The notes: generated by a model from the letters alone, not told the origin. 64,000 nt of DNA from Fistularia commersonii (GCA_037954325.1 JBBMNZ010000035.1:3073501-3137500), one strand, 5' to 3'. Positions 24,037 to 37,177 are shown, numbered from the stretch's first letter. Program-made: numbers and translations.

Positions 24037-26067
24037 ACTACAATCAAAATGTGCCTCCAGAGCAAATTCAAGTGTTCTCCTCCATTCTAAGCACAAAAAG
24101 TTTACTCGTTGTTTTTTTTTTTTCTTACTCGTAAAACCTCAAAACTTTTCATTTTATTTTTATTTCTCTTGGTTTAAAAAAGATCCCAAAAAAAGAGCAG
24201 GACACATCTGGATGTGCAGATGAAGTTTCTTCTTCTGTCAAAAAAAAAAAAAAAAATCCTCTCCTCGGGCTTCAAATGGAAAAAGGGAACGATTCATTTT
24301 AATGCGGTTTTACTTTCCGTTTTTTCTCTCCATCTTCCTCCAAGAAAAGTCAGCAGGTTTGTTGAAGACAAACCTTCTTAGGTGTGAACGAGAGGGCGAA
24401 TGGTTGGAGCTTCAGTGAACCGACCCACTTTTTGGCCCACGGGAGGCAGATGGAGAACATGGAGAGAACCTGGCAAGGAGAACGGGGAGAAAACACACCG
24501 AGAACCCATGCAGGAGAACATGGAGCCACGTTCTCCCTCATGGAGAATGTTTTACAAAGAGCATCTATGAGAAGGTCAGAAGACGGGGTTGATATTTCAG
24601 GCCCTCAGATGTTTCCTCACGGGTTTGTAATCTGCAGCTGGCGCGTCCAGGGCCGCCGTCGTGTTCTGTCCGACTCCTCTGTAATTACTGTGTAATTACT
24701 GTGTAATTATTGTGTAATTATTGTGTAATTACCCCCCTTTCATCCAGAGACAGCGTGACCCTTTTTCCTTTCTGTCCTTGGGGGAAACGAAGAGTCTGAA
24801 GAGGAGCGTGACTCCTGTGATGATCCATGAACTTCTCCGGATTACAAGGTCGGAGGTCAGAGGTCAAGGTGGTGTTTGTAGTCCAGTCCCACCCGTGAAG
24901 CCCCCGAGGGAGGGAATGTTCGTCACGACCGCCGGAACGCCAGGAGGAGCAGATGAAAATCTGGGGATTAGCTGAGAAGACCCCTCCCTCCTGACGGGGC
25001 GAAGCATCTCCTCTGCTTGGACGCCGCGCCCCCGCATCTCCCGGACAGCCGTGGTCACGAAGCCTCGTCCACGCCGACCTTGACGGAGATGAAGGTGACG
25101 AAGCAGAACGTGTCTGAGCGAGGCGGTTACCTTGGCGACCAGCCGGAGGTTCGCAGAGCTAATCCTCCTCCGGGAGCCAATCCTGGACGAGAGGGCGGGG
25201 CTTAACCCGGCTGTCAATCATCCAACCAGTCACACCCTCATTCACACCTTCGGATGATTCTTCAATGAGCCAGATGAACGTGGGTGGATCAACGCAGAAC
25301 CCGGAGAGAACCCAGGCAGGAGAACATGGAGAACCCACAGGAACCCAACACGGGTTCCCTCTGTGTTGATTTGTTTACCATCTCGTCGCCCAGCGGATGA
25401 AGATGGAGACGGTTTTCTGCAGCGTATGAAGACGTCCATCCTCCTCCTCCTCCTCCATTTAACCCTTCCAGGAAGTTTCGGAGCTCCTTTTTTTTTCCCT
25501 GGACACAAAAACAGCTGGGTGAGAGGGGGAACTCATCCCCCGCCTCCATGGGCTTTTTACAACACCCACGGTTTTCCCACACACACACACACACACACAT
25601 GCACTGCTCAGACATGAAGCCTTTTCTGAAGCTTCTTTTTATAACTAATATAAGTCTAATATTACTTATAGTATATTATATTGTATTATTTAGGTGAAGT
25701 CACGAAGTGTTTTTTCATGTTAGGTTTGCTGAGTCGTCCAAATCTGTCACTCATTCATTCTCTAGCCAATCACAGCTGAGACTGGGGCAAGGAGGCGGGG
25801 CTTAACCAAGACGGGTCAGCTGTCAATCATCCAACCACTCTCTCTTCACATCTACACACCATTTAGAGTCTCCAGCAAACCCACTGACTGTTTTTAGACC
25901 GGGGGGGTCTGGAGAACCCAAGCAGGAGAACCTGGTTGTTTTGATTATTGTGAAAAAGAGGAGGCTTCATTTCCCATCATCCCCCACATCTGCTCCTGCA
26001 GGGCCACGCTACGTCAATGGAATCCGATCTTTCCATTTGTGGTTCCTCTGCATGCCGAAATCCAGAA

Positions 26068-26105
<38 letters not shown>

Positions 26106-26630
26106 GCAAGCGTTGAGACGGGATGTCAGACGGTCGTCTCCTCTCTGGGCGTCTGTCGGAGCTGCACCTCCCCGGCGTGTGCTGACACAGCGGAGGTATG
26201 AGATGAGCCTCCGTGTCTCTGCAGTGTTTTTGGGGGGGTCGAACCCTTGCACCCCCCCCCGGAGTTTCATTTCCCGCCGCATTCTCCGCTGCGGCGCCCC
26301 GTCAGAAGATGGCCGAATGGCCTGACGGCGGAAATGAGGAAAACGGGGAGATGAAGGATCGTCTTCTACACGTTAGCCACGCGTAGCATCTCCGCGCTAT
26401 CTGAGCCAATTCTTGACCGGCTATATTTATTGGGCGTGACGGCGTCGGTGATTCTTTTTCTCACTTTCTCTTGACAGGTTAATTAGTTTACAGAGCCCCA
26501 CAGGGGACATTTGAAAGTGTGAAAAAAAGATATATTTTTCTTAAAGTTTGGGGGAGGAAAAAAAAAAAAAAGTTCTTGCAACATCTCGCAAAAAGTGCTC
26601 ACATTAAAAGCAGTGTTCTAATATACATCT
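23343..26630. other. Intergenic; repeats only, no gene recognised
   Basis: GGAT-type repeats lie at about 23391-23430, TG/CA tracts at 23501-23539, 23635-23668 and 23996-24036, and TGTGTAATTA tandem words near 24689-24730. Teleost-repeat relics lie at about 24345-24545, 25150-25345 and 25765-25945. The latter two are reverse-oriented, with GGCGGGGCTTAACC, GGCTGTCAATCATCCAACCA and CAGGAGAACATGGAGAACCC blocks. A (TG)n lies at 26070-26102. Short open frames exist but show no family motif. Confidence 0.5.
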
Positions 26631-26915
26631 CATATGAGGACATTTATTTTATTCTCGTCATTGCTATTGTCACTCTATTTATATCGTCGTTCAGTTCTAG
26701 CTGTGTACTTTTCACCCTTACTGTTATTATCCTTGATGTTGTTGCTGTTTATTTATTCGTGGATGTCTTTCTATCTTTTGTCTCTCTATTTATATTATAT
26801 TAACATTTATTTTACTTTCTTATTTTTTGACTGTTATGCTGCTGTGACAAAGGAATTTCCCCTATGGGGATCTATAAAATGTATCTTATCTTATCTTACC
26901 TTATCTTATAACATT
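26631..26915 (+). mobile_element. Probable LINE 3' end (non-LTR retroelement tail)
   Basis: A T-rich stretch ends with TATGCTGCTGTGACAAAGGA, then ATTTCCCCTATGGGGATCTA, then TAAAATGTATC and a (CTTAT)n tail. This arrangement is characteristic of 3' ends of L2/Rex-type fish LINEs. No reverse transcriptase sequence is present, so it is a 5'-truncated or UTR-only copy. Confidence 0.6.
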
Positions 26916-27740
26916 GATGATGTAGAAACACAGAGTTTAAGGTAAACTAATATCATTAGGTAATGCTAATCCTGCAACCCTAATGTAATATCGTTGGGAT
27001 AAACAAAAAAAGTTTTGTTTTTTTTCTCCATTCCTTTAAAAAAAAAATTTTTTCAACCCTTCAAAATGTCCCCTAAAGGGCTCTGTTATTATTTAATTGT
27101 CAGAAAAAAGAAAAAAAAAACGCTCGTTGGAATGTGAGGCTTCGAGACGTGCCAAAGCCAGGAATTCACTCTGAGCGAAGTTTATATTAGATCCAAGCCT
27201 TTTGCCCCCCCGGGCGGCGGAAACCAACCTGGAACGACTCGCCGGCTCAGCGAGCGCCGCCGGGGTTCTCCGAGAGCACGCCAACAATTGTCTGCAAGTC
27301 TTGCGCAGGCGTTTCCAGAACCGCAGTCTTGAAGCCGTTGTCTTCGGGTCCTCGGCAACCGGCTTCCCCCCTCCTCCCCTCCACCTCCCCCTCCACCAGC
27401 CATCAATCACCTCTTAATGGACATTTTAAGTGTTTTCGGTGTGTTTGAGGATTTACGGCAAACGGTGACCTGACTCCTGGGGCGACAAACATCCCCCACC
27501 CCCCCACATTCCCACTCTCCAGCAGGCGAGACGGGTGGGTAGGAGTGGGGGGGGGGGGATACATGAAAGGATGTTATAGTGTGTGTGTGTGTGTGTGTGG
27601 GGGGGTATCTCTTTTTATCTTAAGAGATGCGACACAAATGGCGTGAGACTAGGCCGACGGCGGCTTGTTATGTCTGTCTGGGTTTCGGTGGCGTGTATGT
27701 TAACATGTGACCCTCCCATCCCCACACCGATTTGCAAGGG

Positions 27741-27788
<48 letters not shown>

Positions 27789-28426
27789 ACCACCCGCTTT
27801 TCCCGTGTTCTTAGATGGTCGATAGGTGTGTTATGGCGTTCGGCAGTAGGTGTCATATCGGCGTCCCTCTATTGGTTTCCCTCAGTTGGTGTCTGGGCCT
27901 GGGGGGTTATGAGGTGTGTGTGTGTGTGAGGTCCAGATGTGTCTTCCATGTATATTTTATTCATGTTGTTGATCGTGTTTGTAGAAATGCTGCAAAATAA
28001 ACCACAGTTCTCTGGATGACTGAGTCTGTTACACTCTGTGAACCCAGACATGTCTCTGATGGCAGATAACACCGGCGAGTGTTCGTCCGATAGCGCAGTA
28101 AACACACAGATATCGTAGATGACTTTGTATGCATATTTTACAGGAGCTGGTCCTCACAGGTATAGGAATCCCCCCTGCTCCGATTCCAGGTCCTCCGTGG
28201 TCGACATGGCTTCTGTCCAGGTTCTTTCCAGGTTTCTATGTTCTTCCTGGGTTCTCCTTCCTGGCTTCTCCATGTTCTTCCTTGTTCTTCCATGTTCTTC
28301 CTTAGTTCTGTTCAGGTTCTCCCTCTTTCCAAACGCAGGTTCATTAGCTTGTCAATGTGATTGGCAGGTGACCCTGTGATTGACAGCTGAGTTTAAGCCC
28401 CGCCCCCGGAAGTGCCGGAGAATTAA
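26916..28426. other. Intergenic; no gene recognised
   Basis: A GC-rich patch at 27180-27410 has no recognisable protein. TG tracts lie at about 27579-27600 and 27743-27786. A minisatellite-like run of GTTCTTCC/GGTTCTCC words occupies about 28200-28330, and a repeat relic (TGATTGACAGCTGAGTTTAA, then GCCCCGCCCCC) lies at about 28350-28405. Confidence 0.45.
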
Positions 28427-28751
28427 AGATGGCGGATCCTCGACCAGGTGAGCGCGTTCAGAGGAACCGGAAGGAGCTGCGACGCACGCGGGACTGACGT
28501 GGACTTGGTGGCCGCGCGACCGGAAGCGGCCGTTGAGTGACAGCTCCGCTGGCCCCGCCCACTATAAAAAGGGAGGCCGGCGCGGAGGAGGAGCCACTTC
28601 CCTCCGACGCTCTGGCGGAGACCCCGCCCTTTAAAGCCCCCCTCCCCTCCGCCATGTCGCCACCGTCGGCCGAACACAACAGCGGTCGGGACGCTGCCTC
28701 CCCTCGTCCACCCGTGTCCTCCTCCGGTGTGCCGCCGCGTCGCCCCCTGCC
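28427..28751 (+). promoter_or_regulatory. colgalt1 promoter and 5' UTR with TATA box and upstream ATG
   Basis: AAGATGGCGGAT near 28427-28438 is a YY1-type motif and TATAAAAA sits at 28563-28570. Transcription would then begin about 28590-28600, leaving a 5' UTR of roughly 150 nt. An upstream ATG at 28654 (G at -3) is out of frame with the main ATG at 28752 and its frame runs past it, so it forms an overlapping uORF that could reduce translation. The region is CpG-rich. Confidence 0.55.
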
Positions 28752-29164
28752 ATGCGCCGGGCCGTCCCGCTGCTGGCCGCCCTGCTGTGTCTTCTGCTGC
28801 CGGGCCCGGGCCGGGGCTATTTCCCGGAGGAGCGCTGGAGCCCCGAGTCGCCGCTGCTCGCCCCGCGGGTCGTCGTCGCGCTGCTCTGCCGCAACTCGGC
28901 TCACTCCCTTCCGCTGGTGCTCGGGGCCGTGGAGCGCCTCCGGTACCCTAAGGACCGCATCGCGCTGTGGTAAGTCTCCGTGACACACACACACACACAC
29001 ACACACACCGCGGTGTGTAACGTTACTCCCGGCCTGAGCTCGTTACCTCACAACCGTTAGAAGTAACGACCGCGTCTGCGCATGCGCCGAGAGCGAAGAA
29101 GCGGTAATAGTCATCGTGCGGCGTGGATTCGACACCGGGACGGTCCGGGAGGGCGGGGTCCGAT

Positions 29165-29202
<38 letters not shown>

Positions 29203-32200
29203 CCCCGAAAAGTTCCATTCAGTCATGGATCTTTTCTCTCCCTCCTGCTCCTTCTCCCCCCCTTCATCTTTTCCCCACGTCTCTGGAAACAAACCCTCAT
29301 GGTTCCAGTGAGGAGAAAACCAGAGCTCTGGTGGAGCAGATGTGGATTCTTCTTGTGAGTGTGTGTGTGAGTGAGTGTGTGTGTGGGGGGGTCTTCAGCT
29401 GCAGGAAGCATTCTCTGACCTCTGACCTACCCCTCCACCTTTTTTCTTTTTTACAGCTGTTTGGAAATGCAGCGTCAGGATTGAGCCGCACCGGCCTTCT
29501 GTCAGTACCTGCGCTTGTTAAAAAAAGTGACGGGGATGGCATACCTGACAAGATGCAACACACACACTTGTTTCTCTTTGTGTGTGTGTGTGTTCTGCAG
29601 GGACTTGCATGTTGGCCGGTGCCCAACATCCCATAAATCTTGTCCTTTTGTCCCCCGTCTCTCTCTCCCTGATTTCCCACCTCCCCGGGGCGCAGTTCTA
29701 TCGTCGGTATTCAGGCAATGCCAATCACTCACTGTCATCCCCCCACTCCCCTCCAGAACGTTGCCGCCACATACTTTCTGCCGTCGAGGGGAGGACGGGG
29801 TGGGTAGGCGAGATGTTGACAGAGCGCGGAGATGGATCGGGCGGGCCGGGTTCTCACGTAGGTGCTGAGGCCGGGCGGCCATGTTGGAACACGACGGAAG
29901 GGTCCGCCCGCCGCACGCCGGCTGTCACTCACGACATGATGGGGTCGCCGTGGAGACCCGTCTCCGCCGATGTTTACACATTCTTCCTCCTCTTGGTTCG
30001 CCGCCCCTGCCTGTGCACACAGATTTGTTATGATAACGCAGACAGCAGGCGACCCCCTCGCCGCCGCCCCTTTCGGCCCGCCGGCGTTCATCTGATGTGC
30101 ACGGAGGGTCGAAAAACCAGAATGCGTTAAAAACGCTCCAGAATGCATTGCGGGTTGGACACGGGATCGGACCCGTATGCACGAGAAGCCTGGGCCACGT
30201 CCCTCGCCTTGGAGAACCGGGAAGAACGGCAGCAAGCGGATCTTTCCAGATGAGCCGAACACGCGAGCTTAGAACGCGGGCGTCCGGACGCCTCGCCGCC
30301 TGACCCGCCGTGCCCCTTTGACCCACAGGGTGGCGACAGATCACAACGTGGACAACACGACCGCCATCCTCAGGGACTGGCTCATCCAGGTGCAGGACCT
30401 CTATCACTATGTGGAGTGGAGGCCCGATGAGAAACACAGGTACGTGTGTGTGTGTGTGTGTGTGTGTGTGAGACAAGCCCACGGGTCACACCCCCTCTGC
30501 CTGTGCCCGTCCCAGTGCCTTTGTGGACGAGGTGGGCCCGAAGCACTGGAACAACCTCCGCTACGAGCACGTGATGAAGCTTCGACAGGCGGCGCTGGAG
30601 ACGGCCCGCGAGATCTGGGCCGACTACCTGCTGGTAGGTGACCGCTCGCGCCCTCCTCTTCATCCAGTCAGGTGGGCCGCGTTTTGTGATTGATCGACAG
30701 CTGGGCCGCCTCTCTCCAACACCAGCTGGGATTGGCTCTTACCTGGCTCCCCCATTCTGCAGGGAAAATTTGTATAAAGAAAGAAGAACAAATGAAAAAT
30801 CACGTGAATGATGATCCAGGGTGAGCCCGGCCTCTTGCCTGATGGCAGCTGAGACAGCCTCCGGCTCGGAGTGCAGGATAAGCACTACAGAAGATGAACG
30901 AATGAATGAACGAACGAACAAATATAAAGCAGACATGGAAAAAAGCAGTAGTTCCCTTGAACACCTGCGGGGGGCGCTGTGGTGAAGTGAGGGTCTGTTC
31001 AGCATGAAGTCCCCCTTCTATGTCGGATTGGACAGGCGGTTCCCCGGGAAACGTCAAGGCCGCTCTGAATATTCCACTCCTCTGTTAACATGGCGCCGCC
31101 CTCTGCTTCCCGGCCATGGCTGACATCTTCGGGACGCGAACGTCACGCGCGTCCATGTCAATAACCCGGCCTTGTGTTGTTTTTTTTTTTTTTTTTTTTT
31201 TCCCCGGCCGTCCGCAGGTGATGGACTGCGACAACCTGCTCACCAACCCGGACGTGCTGTGGAAGCTGATGAGGGAGAACAAGACCATCGTGGCCCCGAT
31301 GATGGAGTCCAGGGCCGCCTACTCCAACTTCTGGTGCGGCATGACCTCGCAGGTGCCGCTGCTCGGACCGTGCCCGCCGACCCGCTCGCTCGCTGAGTCG
31401 CTATAAATCCAACCCCCACAGCATTATTAGTGTATTATTGATATGTGTGAATGCAGACAAACCGACATCAGCGGTGTCTTCAGATCTGGAGTTATTACAC
31501 TGCTTCATTACACAGTGATGTCATCGTGGGAAAATAATTTGGGGGGGATTCGATGAATCCCAACTGTAATGACGCATCATTAGCGAAGGCCTTTTAGAGG
31601 CAAAAAATTAATTAGCGTCTGTGTTGAATAAGGTGTTGTTATATAACCCCCGCAGGGCTACTACAGGCGAACCCCGGCCTACATGCCCATCCGGAAGCAG
31701 GAACGGCGCGGCTGCTTCGCCGTGCCCATGGTCCACTCCACCTACCTGGTGGACCTGCGCAAGGAGGCCTCCCGCCAGCTGGCGTTCCACCCGCCGCACC
31801 CGGAGTACAGCTGGGCCGTGGACGACGTCATCGTCTTTGCGTACTCGGCACGCATGGCGGGTGAGAGCCCGCCTCCCGGGCGCCGTCGACAACCTCTCCT
31901 GGCGCCGATTCTGTTCAACGCGACCCTCTCTGTGGCTGTCAGACGTGCAGATGTACCTGTGCAACAAGGAGACGTACGGGTACTTCCCGGTGCCGATGCG
32001 CTCCCACGCAACCCTGCAGGACGAGGCGGAGAGCTTCCTGCACACCCACCTGGAGGTCATGGGTAAGAGAGGGACGTTCAGGGCTTGCACTGTGCTTTCG
32101 AATTATATGTGGTTTATCCTGAGCCTTGCTACGTTAGAGCGAATGGGGCTTATTAGCTAAAGCTCGCTAACAACAAGGTGGCGCCAGGTCAAGGTGGTGC

Positions 32201-32410
32201 CGCTTCGTGAAGGGTGGATCGCACGTCCGAAATGATCGCAGTTCAATCTCGGAATTTTATTTCGAGCCGACATCTGAAATCAAACCGGCTCTAAAACCCC
32301 TGCTTTTCTTTAAAAGTCAAAAATCCTCCGCTGGAACCCTCTGACCTGTTGCCCCGACCGGCCAAGCAGCCCAACAAGATGGGCTTTGATGAGGTACGGT
32401 CCGATTTGAT

Positions 32411-32469
<59 letters not shown>

Positions 32470-32848
32470 CGCGTGTATGTGCCTGAGGCTCGGTGTTTGT
32501 GCCCCCCCAACCCAGGTGTTCATGATCAACCTGGTGCGGCGGACGGATCGCCGCGAGCGGATGCTGAGAACCCTCCTCGAGCAAGAGCTGACTTGCAAGG
32601 TCGTCCCCGCCGTGGACGGCATGTACGTTCCCTCGTGCACGTGCACCCCCTCCCTCCCCCCCTTGGGCAGCCCACTGTCTAATCCAGGCATCTCCGGCCC
32701 CCCAGAGCCCTGAACAGCAGCAGCATCGACGCCATGGGGATTAAGATGCTGCCCGGCTACAAGGACCCGTACCATGGACGGGCTCTGACCAAGGGGGAGC
32801 TCGGCTGCTTCCTCTCGCATTACAACATCTGGAAGGAGGTGAGAGTCT

Positions 32849-32893
<45 letters not shown>

Positions 32894-33043
32894 CCTGGGG
32901 CCCCCCAGTAGTTGCACATTGCCGCCTGGAAAACAAAGGAGCTCTTTCATGTGTATTTGCATGCGTCAACCATATGAACATTCACTTCATTGATCCAGAT
33001 GCAGGGGATTTTGGTGAGCAGCGATCTGTGCTTGGAGGGACAT

Positions 33044-33098
<55 letters not shown>

Positions 33099-33512
33099 GG
33101 CGCTGGATTTGTTTATGATAATAGCTACTGGCTCCTTTCACGCCCTTGTTGTTTCTCACAGTCCTGAGATAGCAGGCCTGTGGAGCGGCAGCTTCAGAGC
33201 TAGCGATAGCATAGTTAGCCTCATGCTCTTGTGAGGATACGTAAGCGCCATGTCACTGTGGATAGACATACATGTATTCTGTGGATTGAACAGCTGTGTG
33301 TGTGTGTGTGTGTGTGTGTAGATAGCGGAGCGTGGTCTGCAGACCTCCCTGGTCCTCGAGGATGACCTGCGCTTCGAGGTCTTCTTCAGACGCCGCCTCC
33401 AGACACTTCTGCAGGAGGTCACGGCCCAGAAGCTGGACTGGGATCTCATGTGAGTGCCGTGAGAGGATTACTAACCCCACCACCACAACACACACACGCA
33501 CACACACACAGG

Positions 33513-33587
<75 letters not shown>

Positions 33588-34450
33588 GAAATCCCTCCAT
33601 CTGTCGCACATGATTTCCCTGGCAGCGCTGATCAGTTCTTTTTCTCGGTGTCAACACTGACTCACCCGGAGTGAAGGCCAAAGGGAAGGGGGGCATTCAG
33701 GGTCCCTGGGAATTTTGAAAATGTATCTTCTGTCCCTTTTGGACAAGGCGTCTGGCGGTGGGCGGCGGTACGACAACCCTAATTTAGAAGAAGCTCCAAC
33801 CTGGTGCATCTGCGGCCCCGTTAGCACAGATGCTAGCTCAGTTCGCTGACGCGCTAACGCCGCAATGGCCGCCGCTCGTCTTCCATCCCTCGACAGCTAC
33901 ATCGGACGCAAGCGGATGCAGGTGGACCACCCGGAGAAGTCCGTCCCCGACGTGCACAACCTGGTGGAGGCCGACTACTCCTACTGGACGCTGGGCTACA
34001 TGCTGTCACTGCAGGGGGCGCAGAAGCTCCTGGGGGCGGAGCCTCTGAAGAAGATGCTCCCCGTGGACGAGTTCCTCCCCGTCATGTACAACAAACACCC
34101 GGTGTGAGTATCTCTGGGGGTTCCCGGGAGGCTGGGGGTTTCGGTTACCACCTGACGTCCTCCCGCTCCAATCCTTTAGCACCGACTACATGGAGCACTT
34201 CGAGCGGCGGGACCTGCGGGCGTTCTCGGCCGAGCCTCTGCTGGCGTTCCCCACCCACTACACGGGCGACGAAGGCTACGTCAGCGACACGGAGACGTCG
34301 GTGGTGTGGGACAACGAGACGGTGAGGACCGACTGGGACCGGGCCAAGTCCAGGAAGAGCCGCGAGCAGGGCGAGCTGAGCCTGGAGGCGCAGAACTCGG
34401 ACGTGCTGCAGTCGGAGCTGGAGAACTGGAGCGCGCGGGACGAGCTGTGA
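28752..34450 (+). CDS. colgalt1: colgalt1 (procollagen hydroxylysine galactosyltransferase 1)
   Basis: Twelve exons (28752-28969, 30329-30439, 30516-30633, 31218-31352, 31656-31860, 31943-32062, 32317-32393, 32516-32622, 32706-32838, 33322-33449, 33897-34103, 34180-34450) join to 609 residues; human COLGALT1 has 622. The enzyme adds galactose from UDP-Gal to hydroxylysine of collagens in the ER. Visible features are a signal peptide (about 1-22), WSPESPL..PRV, a metal-binding DxD-type motif DCDN (152-155), SRAAYSNFWCGMTSQGYYRR, the second GT25 domain with DRRERMLRTLLEQEL, LTKGELGCFLSHYNIWKE and EDDLRFE (421-427), TDTETS-type SDTETSVVW, and a C-terminal RDEL retention signal. Conservation covers the whole protein, so the copy looks intact. 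COLGALT2 is the main alternative; synteny favours COLGALT1. Intron 9 has (CA)n after its donor and (TG)n up to its acceptor. Confidence 0.95.
30805..30925 (+). repeat. Teleost short interspersed repeat 3' portion in colgalt1 intron 3
   Basis: GATCCAGGGTGAGCCCGGCC, TTGCCTGATGGCAGCTGAGA, CAGCCTCCGGC, then AGGATAAGCACTACAGAAGA and a (GAAT/GAAC)n tail reproduce the usual 3' end of the family (CAGCTGGGATAGGCTCCAGC ... GGATAAGCGG ... GGATGGATGG). It is the best-preserved 3' terminus of the family in the window. Confidence 0.6.
33487..33586. repeat. Longest (CA)n tract of the window, colgalt1 intron 10
   Basis: A broken CA run from 33487 continues as an uninterrupted run of about 67 nt (33519-33585). 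It begins about 40 nt after the exon-10 donor. Confidence 0.95.
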
Positions 34451-34857
34451 CGATAAAGAGGGTGAGGAGGGTGAAGAGGGCGGCCTTAGAGTCCACGCAG
34501 CAAGACGAATACTCTTTCTCCCCTTTTTTATTTTAGTTTTTTTTTTTTTTTTTTAAATCTCCATCCCCCCACCCCCAGTCTAGCTTTATTTATTATACAG
34601 CTTTAAAAAAAGTGGATACTTATATAATGTTTTTTAATGCAAAAGAATGAATGAATGAATGAATGAATGAATGAATGAACCCATTAACAGCAGGAGAACT
34701 CACCACCCATTTTTATTTCTGTGTATTTTTAACCCTCCACGTGCATCCTCAAACTGAGGGGTATTACTTTGACTAATCCCTCATGGTTTTGTTTCTTTCC
34801 TCTCATTATTTAATTTTTTTTACTTTTTTTTTTTTTTTTTACCCAAGAAATAATAAA
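34451..34857 (+). terminator. colgalt1 3' UTR and polyadenylation signal
   Basis: The UTR follows the RDEL stop and contains a (GAAT)n run at about 34647-34678 and poly-T runs. AATAAA lies at 34852-34857, followed by a T/GT-rich stretch. Confidence 0.75.
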
Positions 34858-35997
34858 TCTTTTTTTGTACAGAGACGTTTGTGCGGCCTTTTAATGTTTA
34901 TTAAGTTGGGAGTTTTTCAAACGGCAGCCATTTTGAAATCTCCGCTGAGAAAGAATGTAGAAGGAACCAGGAGAAGCCGAGCAGAAGCAGGACAAGCAGG
35001 ACCGAGTCGAACTCTTCATCCATCCGTCCAGACTGCTGATCCTGCTCACAGGAGCAGAGAGGGTGGAGTCTAACCCGCTGTCAGTCATCTGGACGTCCCA
35101 GTGATTCACCTTCTCCTTTCACATCCATGGAGAACCTGGAGACTCCAGGCAGGAAGACATGAAGGAGAACATGTAGAAACCTGAAGGAGGGGAACCCACT
35201 CCGACCAGAACCCGCCGCCCTCGTTTTAAACGCCGAACCGAATCAATCGCCGTGGCAACGGTCAGCACACACGGATGCTAACGTGCGCACCCACGTGCAC
35301 TCGTGTGATTCAGACTAATCCCATGAGAGCTCCTCCTCCTCCTCCTCACCTCTATATTTACCTCCTGAGATTAACCCGTGGTCGCTTTCCACTCGCCCAG
35401 GTTCCCCGCCCGCCGCTCCCCGCTCGCGCCGCCGGCCACTTCCTGTCGCCAAACGCTCCCCGCTGCGCCCCCCGGTGGCCGTTCTTTCCCGCTGACCCCC
35501 TCGCTCGACATCACTTTCCTCCCGCCGCAATCCAATTTGCCTCATCCTCTCCCTCGTCCGCCCTGTTAAGTAATAAGATTGCCGCCTCTGAGCTGCAGTT
35601 TTTTAGAACGTACACACACACACAGGAGCAACCTCTGGCCCTGAATCACAGCCAACACTCCCACAGCTACCTGTAATCTCCCGCTGTAAGCCCGGCAGTC
35701 GGTCGGGAAGTGGTGCAGAAGGAAGGTTGAAGAGGCGGCGGCGTGCGAAACCAAACTGCGGCTCCTTTAGGAGCAGACGGAACAAGAGCGCCAACGTGAG
35801 ACCCAAGGTGACCATTGGATTAGCAGCTGAGGCCACAGCCAGCTAGGTAACTTCTTGTCCTGACTTGTATGCTTTCCTGTTTGCAGGGGAAAACCCGTTG
35901 ATGTTCTGAAAATACCTGATCCGACAGTGACACAAGTCCCTCCTCAACAGACGCTTTTTTTTGCTGTTGGTTCGTCACCGCCTCCCTTCCCGTCGCC
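34858..35997 (+). promoter_or_regulatory. Intergenic and candidate upstream region of the first nxnl1 copy
   Basis: A repeat relic lies at about 35025-35215 (CTGCTGATCCTGCTCACAGG, then GTCAGTCATCTGGACGTCCC, reverse orientation). Nearer the gene, GGATTAG at 35817-35823 is a CRX/OTX-type site (CTAATCC on the other strand), about 175 bp before the ATG, as expected for a photoreceptor gene. An acceptor (TTTGCAG at 35886) suggests the coding exon begins with 5' UTR at 35887, so a further upstream non-coding exon is likely. No protein-coding gene is recognised here. Confidence 0.4.
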
Positions 35998-37177
35998 ATG
36001 GTGGACCTTTTCCTGGACCGGGTTTTGGTGGAGAACAACTGGGACCAGGATGAGCTCAACACCGAGCGAGAGATCATTGGAATCCTGGAGAACCGGATCG
36101 TGCTGCTGTTCTTCGCTTGCGCCGACTGCGAGCGCTGCCAGGATTTCCTGCCTGTTCTCAATGACTTCTTCAAGAAGCTGAAGGACCCGGCATACATTGA
36201 GTACCCCAAACTGCTCGCCCTCATCTACGTCAGGTCTCCACCTCCTTCTTCTTTGTCTCCTGCAGCCCCCCCACCCCATCCCCATGCATTCTGAGGGTCC
36301 CTTTCCATCTCCTCTCCACAGCTTGGACCAGTCGGAGGAGCAGCAGGAGCGGCTCCTCAAGGAGATGCACAAGAGGGTCCTGTTCTTGGCCTTCGAGGAC
36401 CCCTACAGGAAGTAGGTGACTCTGACGTCTCCTCAGCCAAATGCACTCGGTTTCCCTTGTCGCACTTTTTGCCGTTGAATGACGGGCGGGTCGATTGCGC
36501 GTACGTGTAGATCGTTTTTTTTTCTTCGCCCGAGTTAGCACGTTAGCTGAATCTGGATTACGGCTGGTTTCGGGTTCCGGCATTGGCGCTCCTCCAGGAG
36601 AGACACTGAGATAATCCACGACTCCGACAAAATTGTAAACACACAACTTGATCTGTGATCTCTGTAAACCGCTCTAAATCCAGGTTGGGTTAAAAGGCTA
36701 ACCGCTAACATCCTCTGGGCTCAAGTGTGCAGCACTTTCTCGTCAGACAATTAGCACATCTTGCTAGCGATGACCAACTATCCCTGTCTTCTTAGGGAGC
36801 TACAGGCGAAGTTCAAGGTGAAGGACATGCCAACGGTGGTGGTCCTCCGTCCCGACTGCTCTGTGCTCTCCGCCAACGCCGTGCAGGACATCTGCCGCTT
36901 CGGCTCGGACTGCTTCGCCAACTGGCAGGAGTCGGCGGAGCTGGTGGAGAGAACCTTCATGCTGAATGAGGAGTTTGAGAACCTGAACATGCGGACCACC
37001 ACCGACCCTGTGCGGCGGCTCAAGTACAAGACAGAGGAGGACAAGAGGAAGAAGAGATGGTGGAAGCCTTGGGTGAAGGGAAAGGCCGACGGCATGGCGG
37101 CGGGGGAGGAGGGGGACAAGGGGGCGTGGGACACGAAGGCTAAGGCGGGAGATAAAGGAGTGTGGAGGAGACGATGA
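35998..37177 (+). CDS. nxnl1: nxnl1 copy A (nucleoredoxin-like 1 / RdCVF family), diverged paralog
   Basis: Three exons (35998-36233, 36322-36411, 36796-37177) join to 235 residues. The fold is thioredoxin-like with a CERC redox motif at residues 44-47, after DQDELNTERE and IVLLFF. Family landmarks are SEEQQERLLKEMHKRVLFLA, EDPYRKELQAKF, PTVVVLRPD and CFANWQESAEL. NXNL1 encodes rod-derived cone viability factor; the full-length protein acts as an intracellular redox partner and the short form is secreted. Copy A is more diverged from human NXNL1 than copy B, especially at residues 65-78, and has a basic Trp-rich tail (KKRWWKPWVKGK) instead of the Gly-rich end. The exon-1 donor is AG/GTCTCC, a weak match. 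Reading into intron 1 would give a 98-residue form. Confidence 0.9.

Noticed and set aside
29582..30130. 182-codon ORF in colgalt1 intron 1
   Set aside because: No domain; it spans a TG repeat and lies entirely inside an intron whose flanking exons join in frame.
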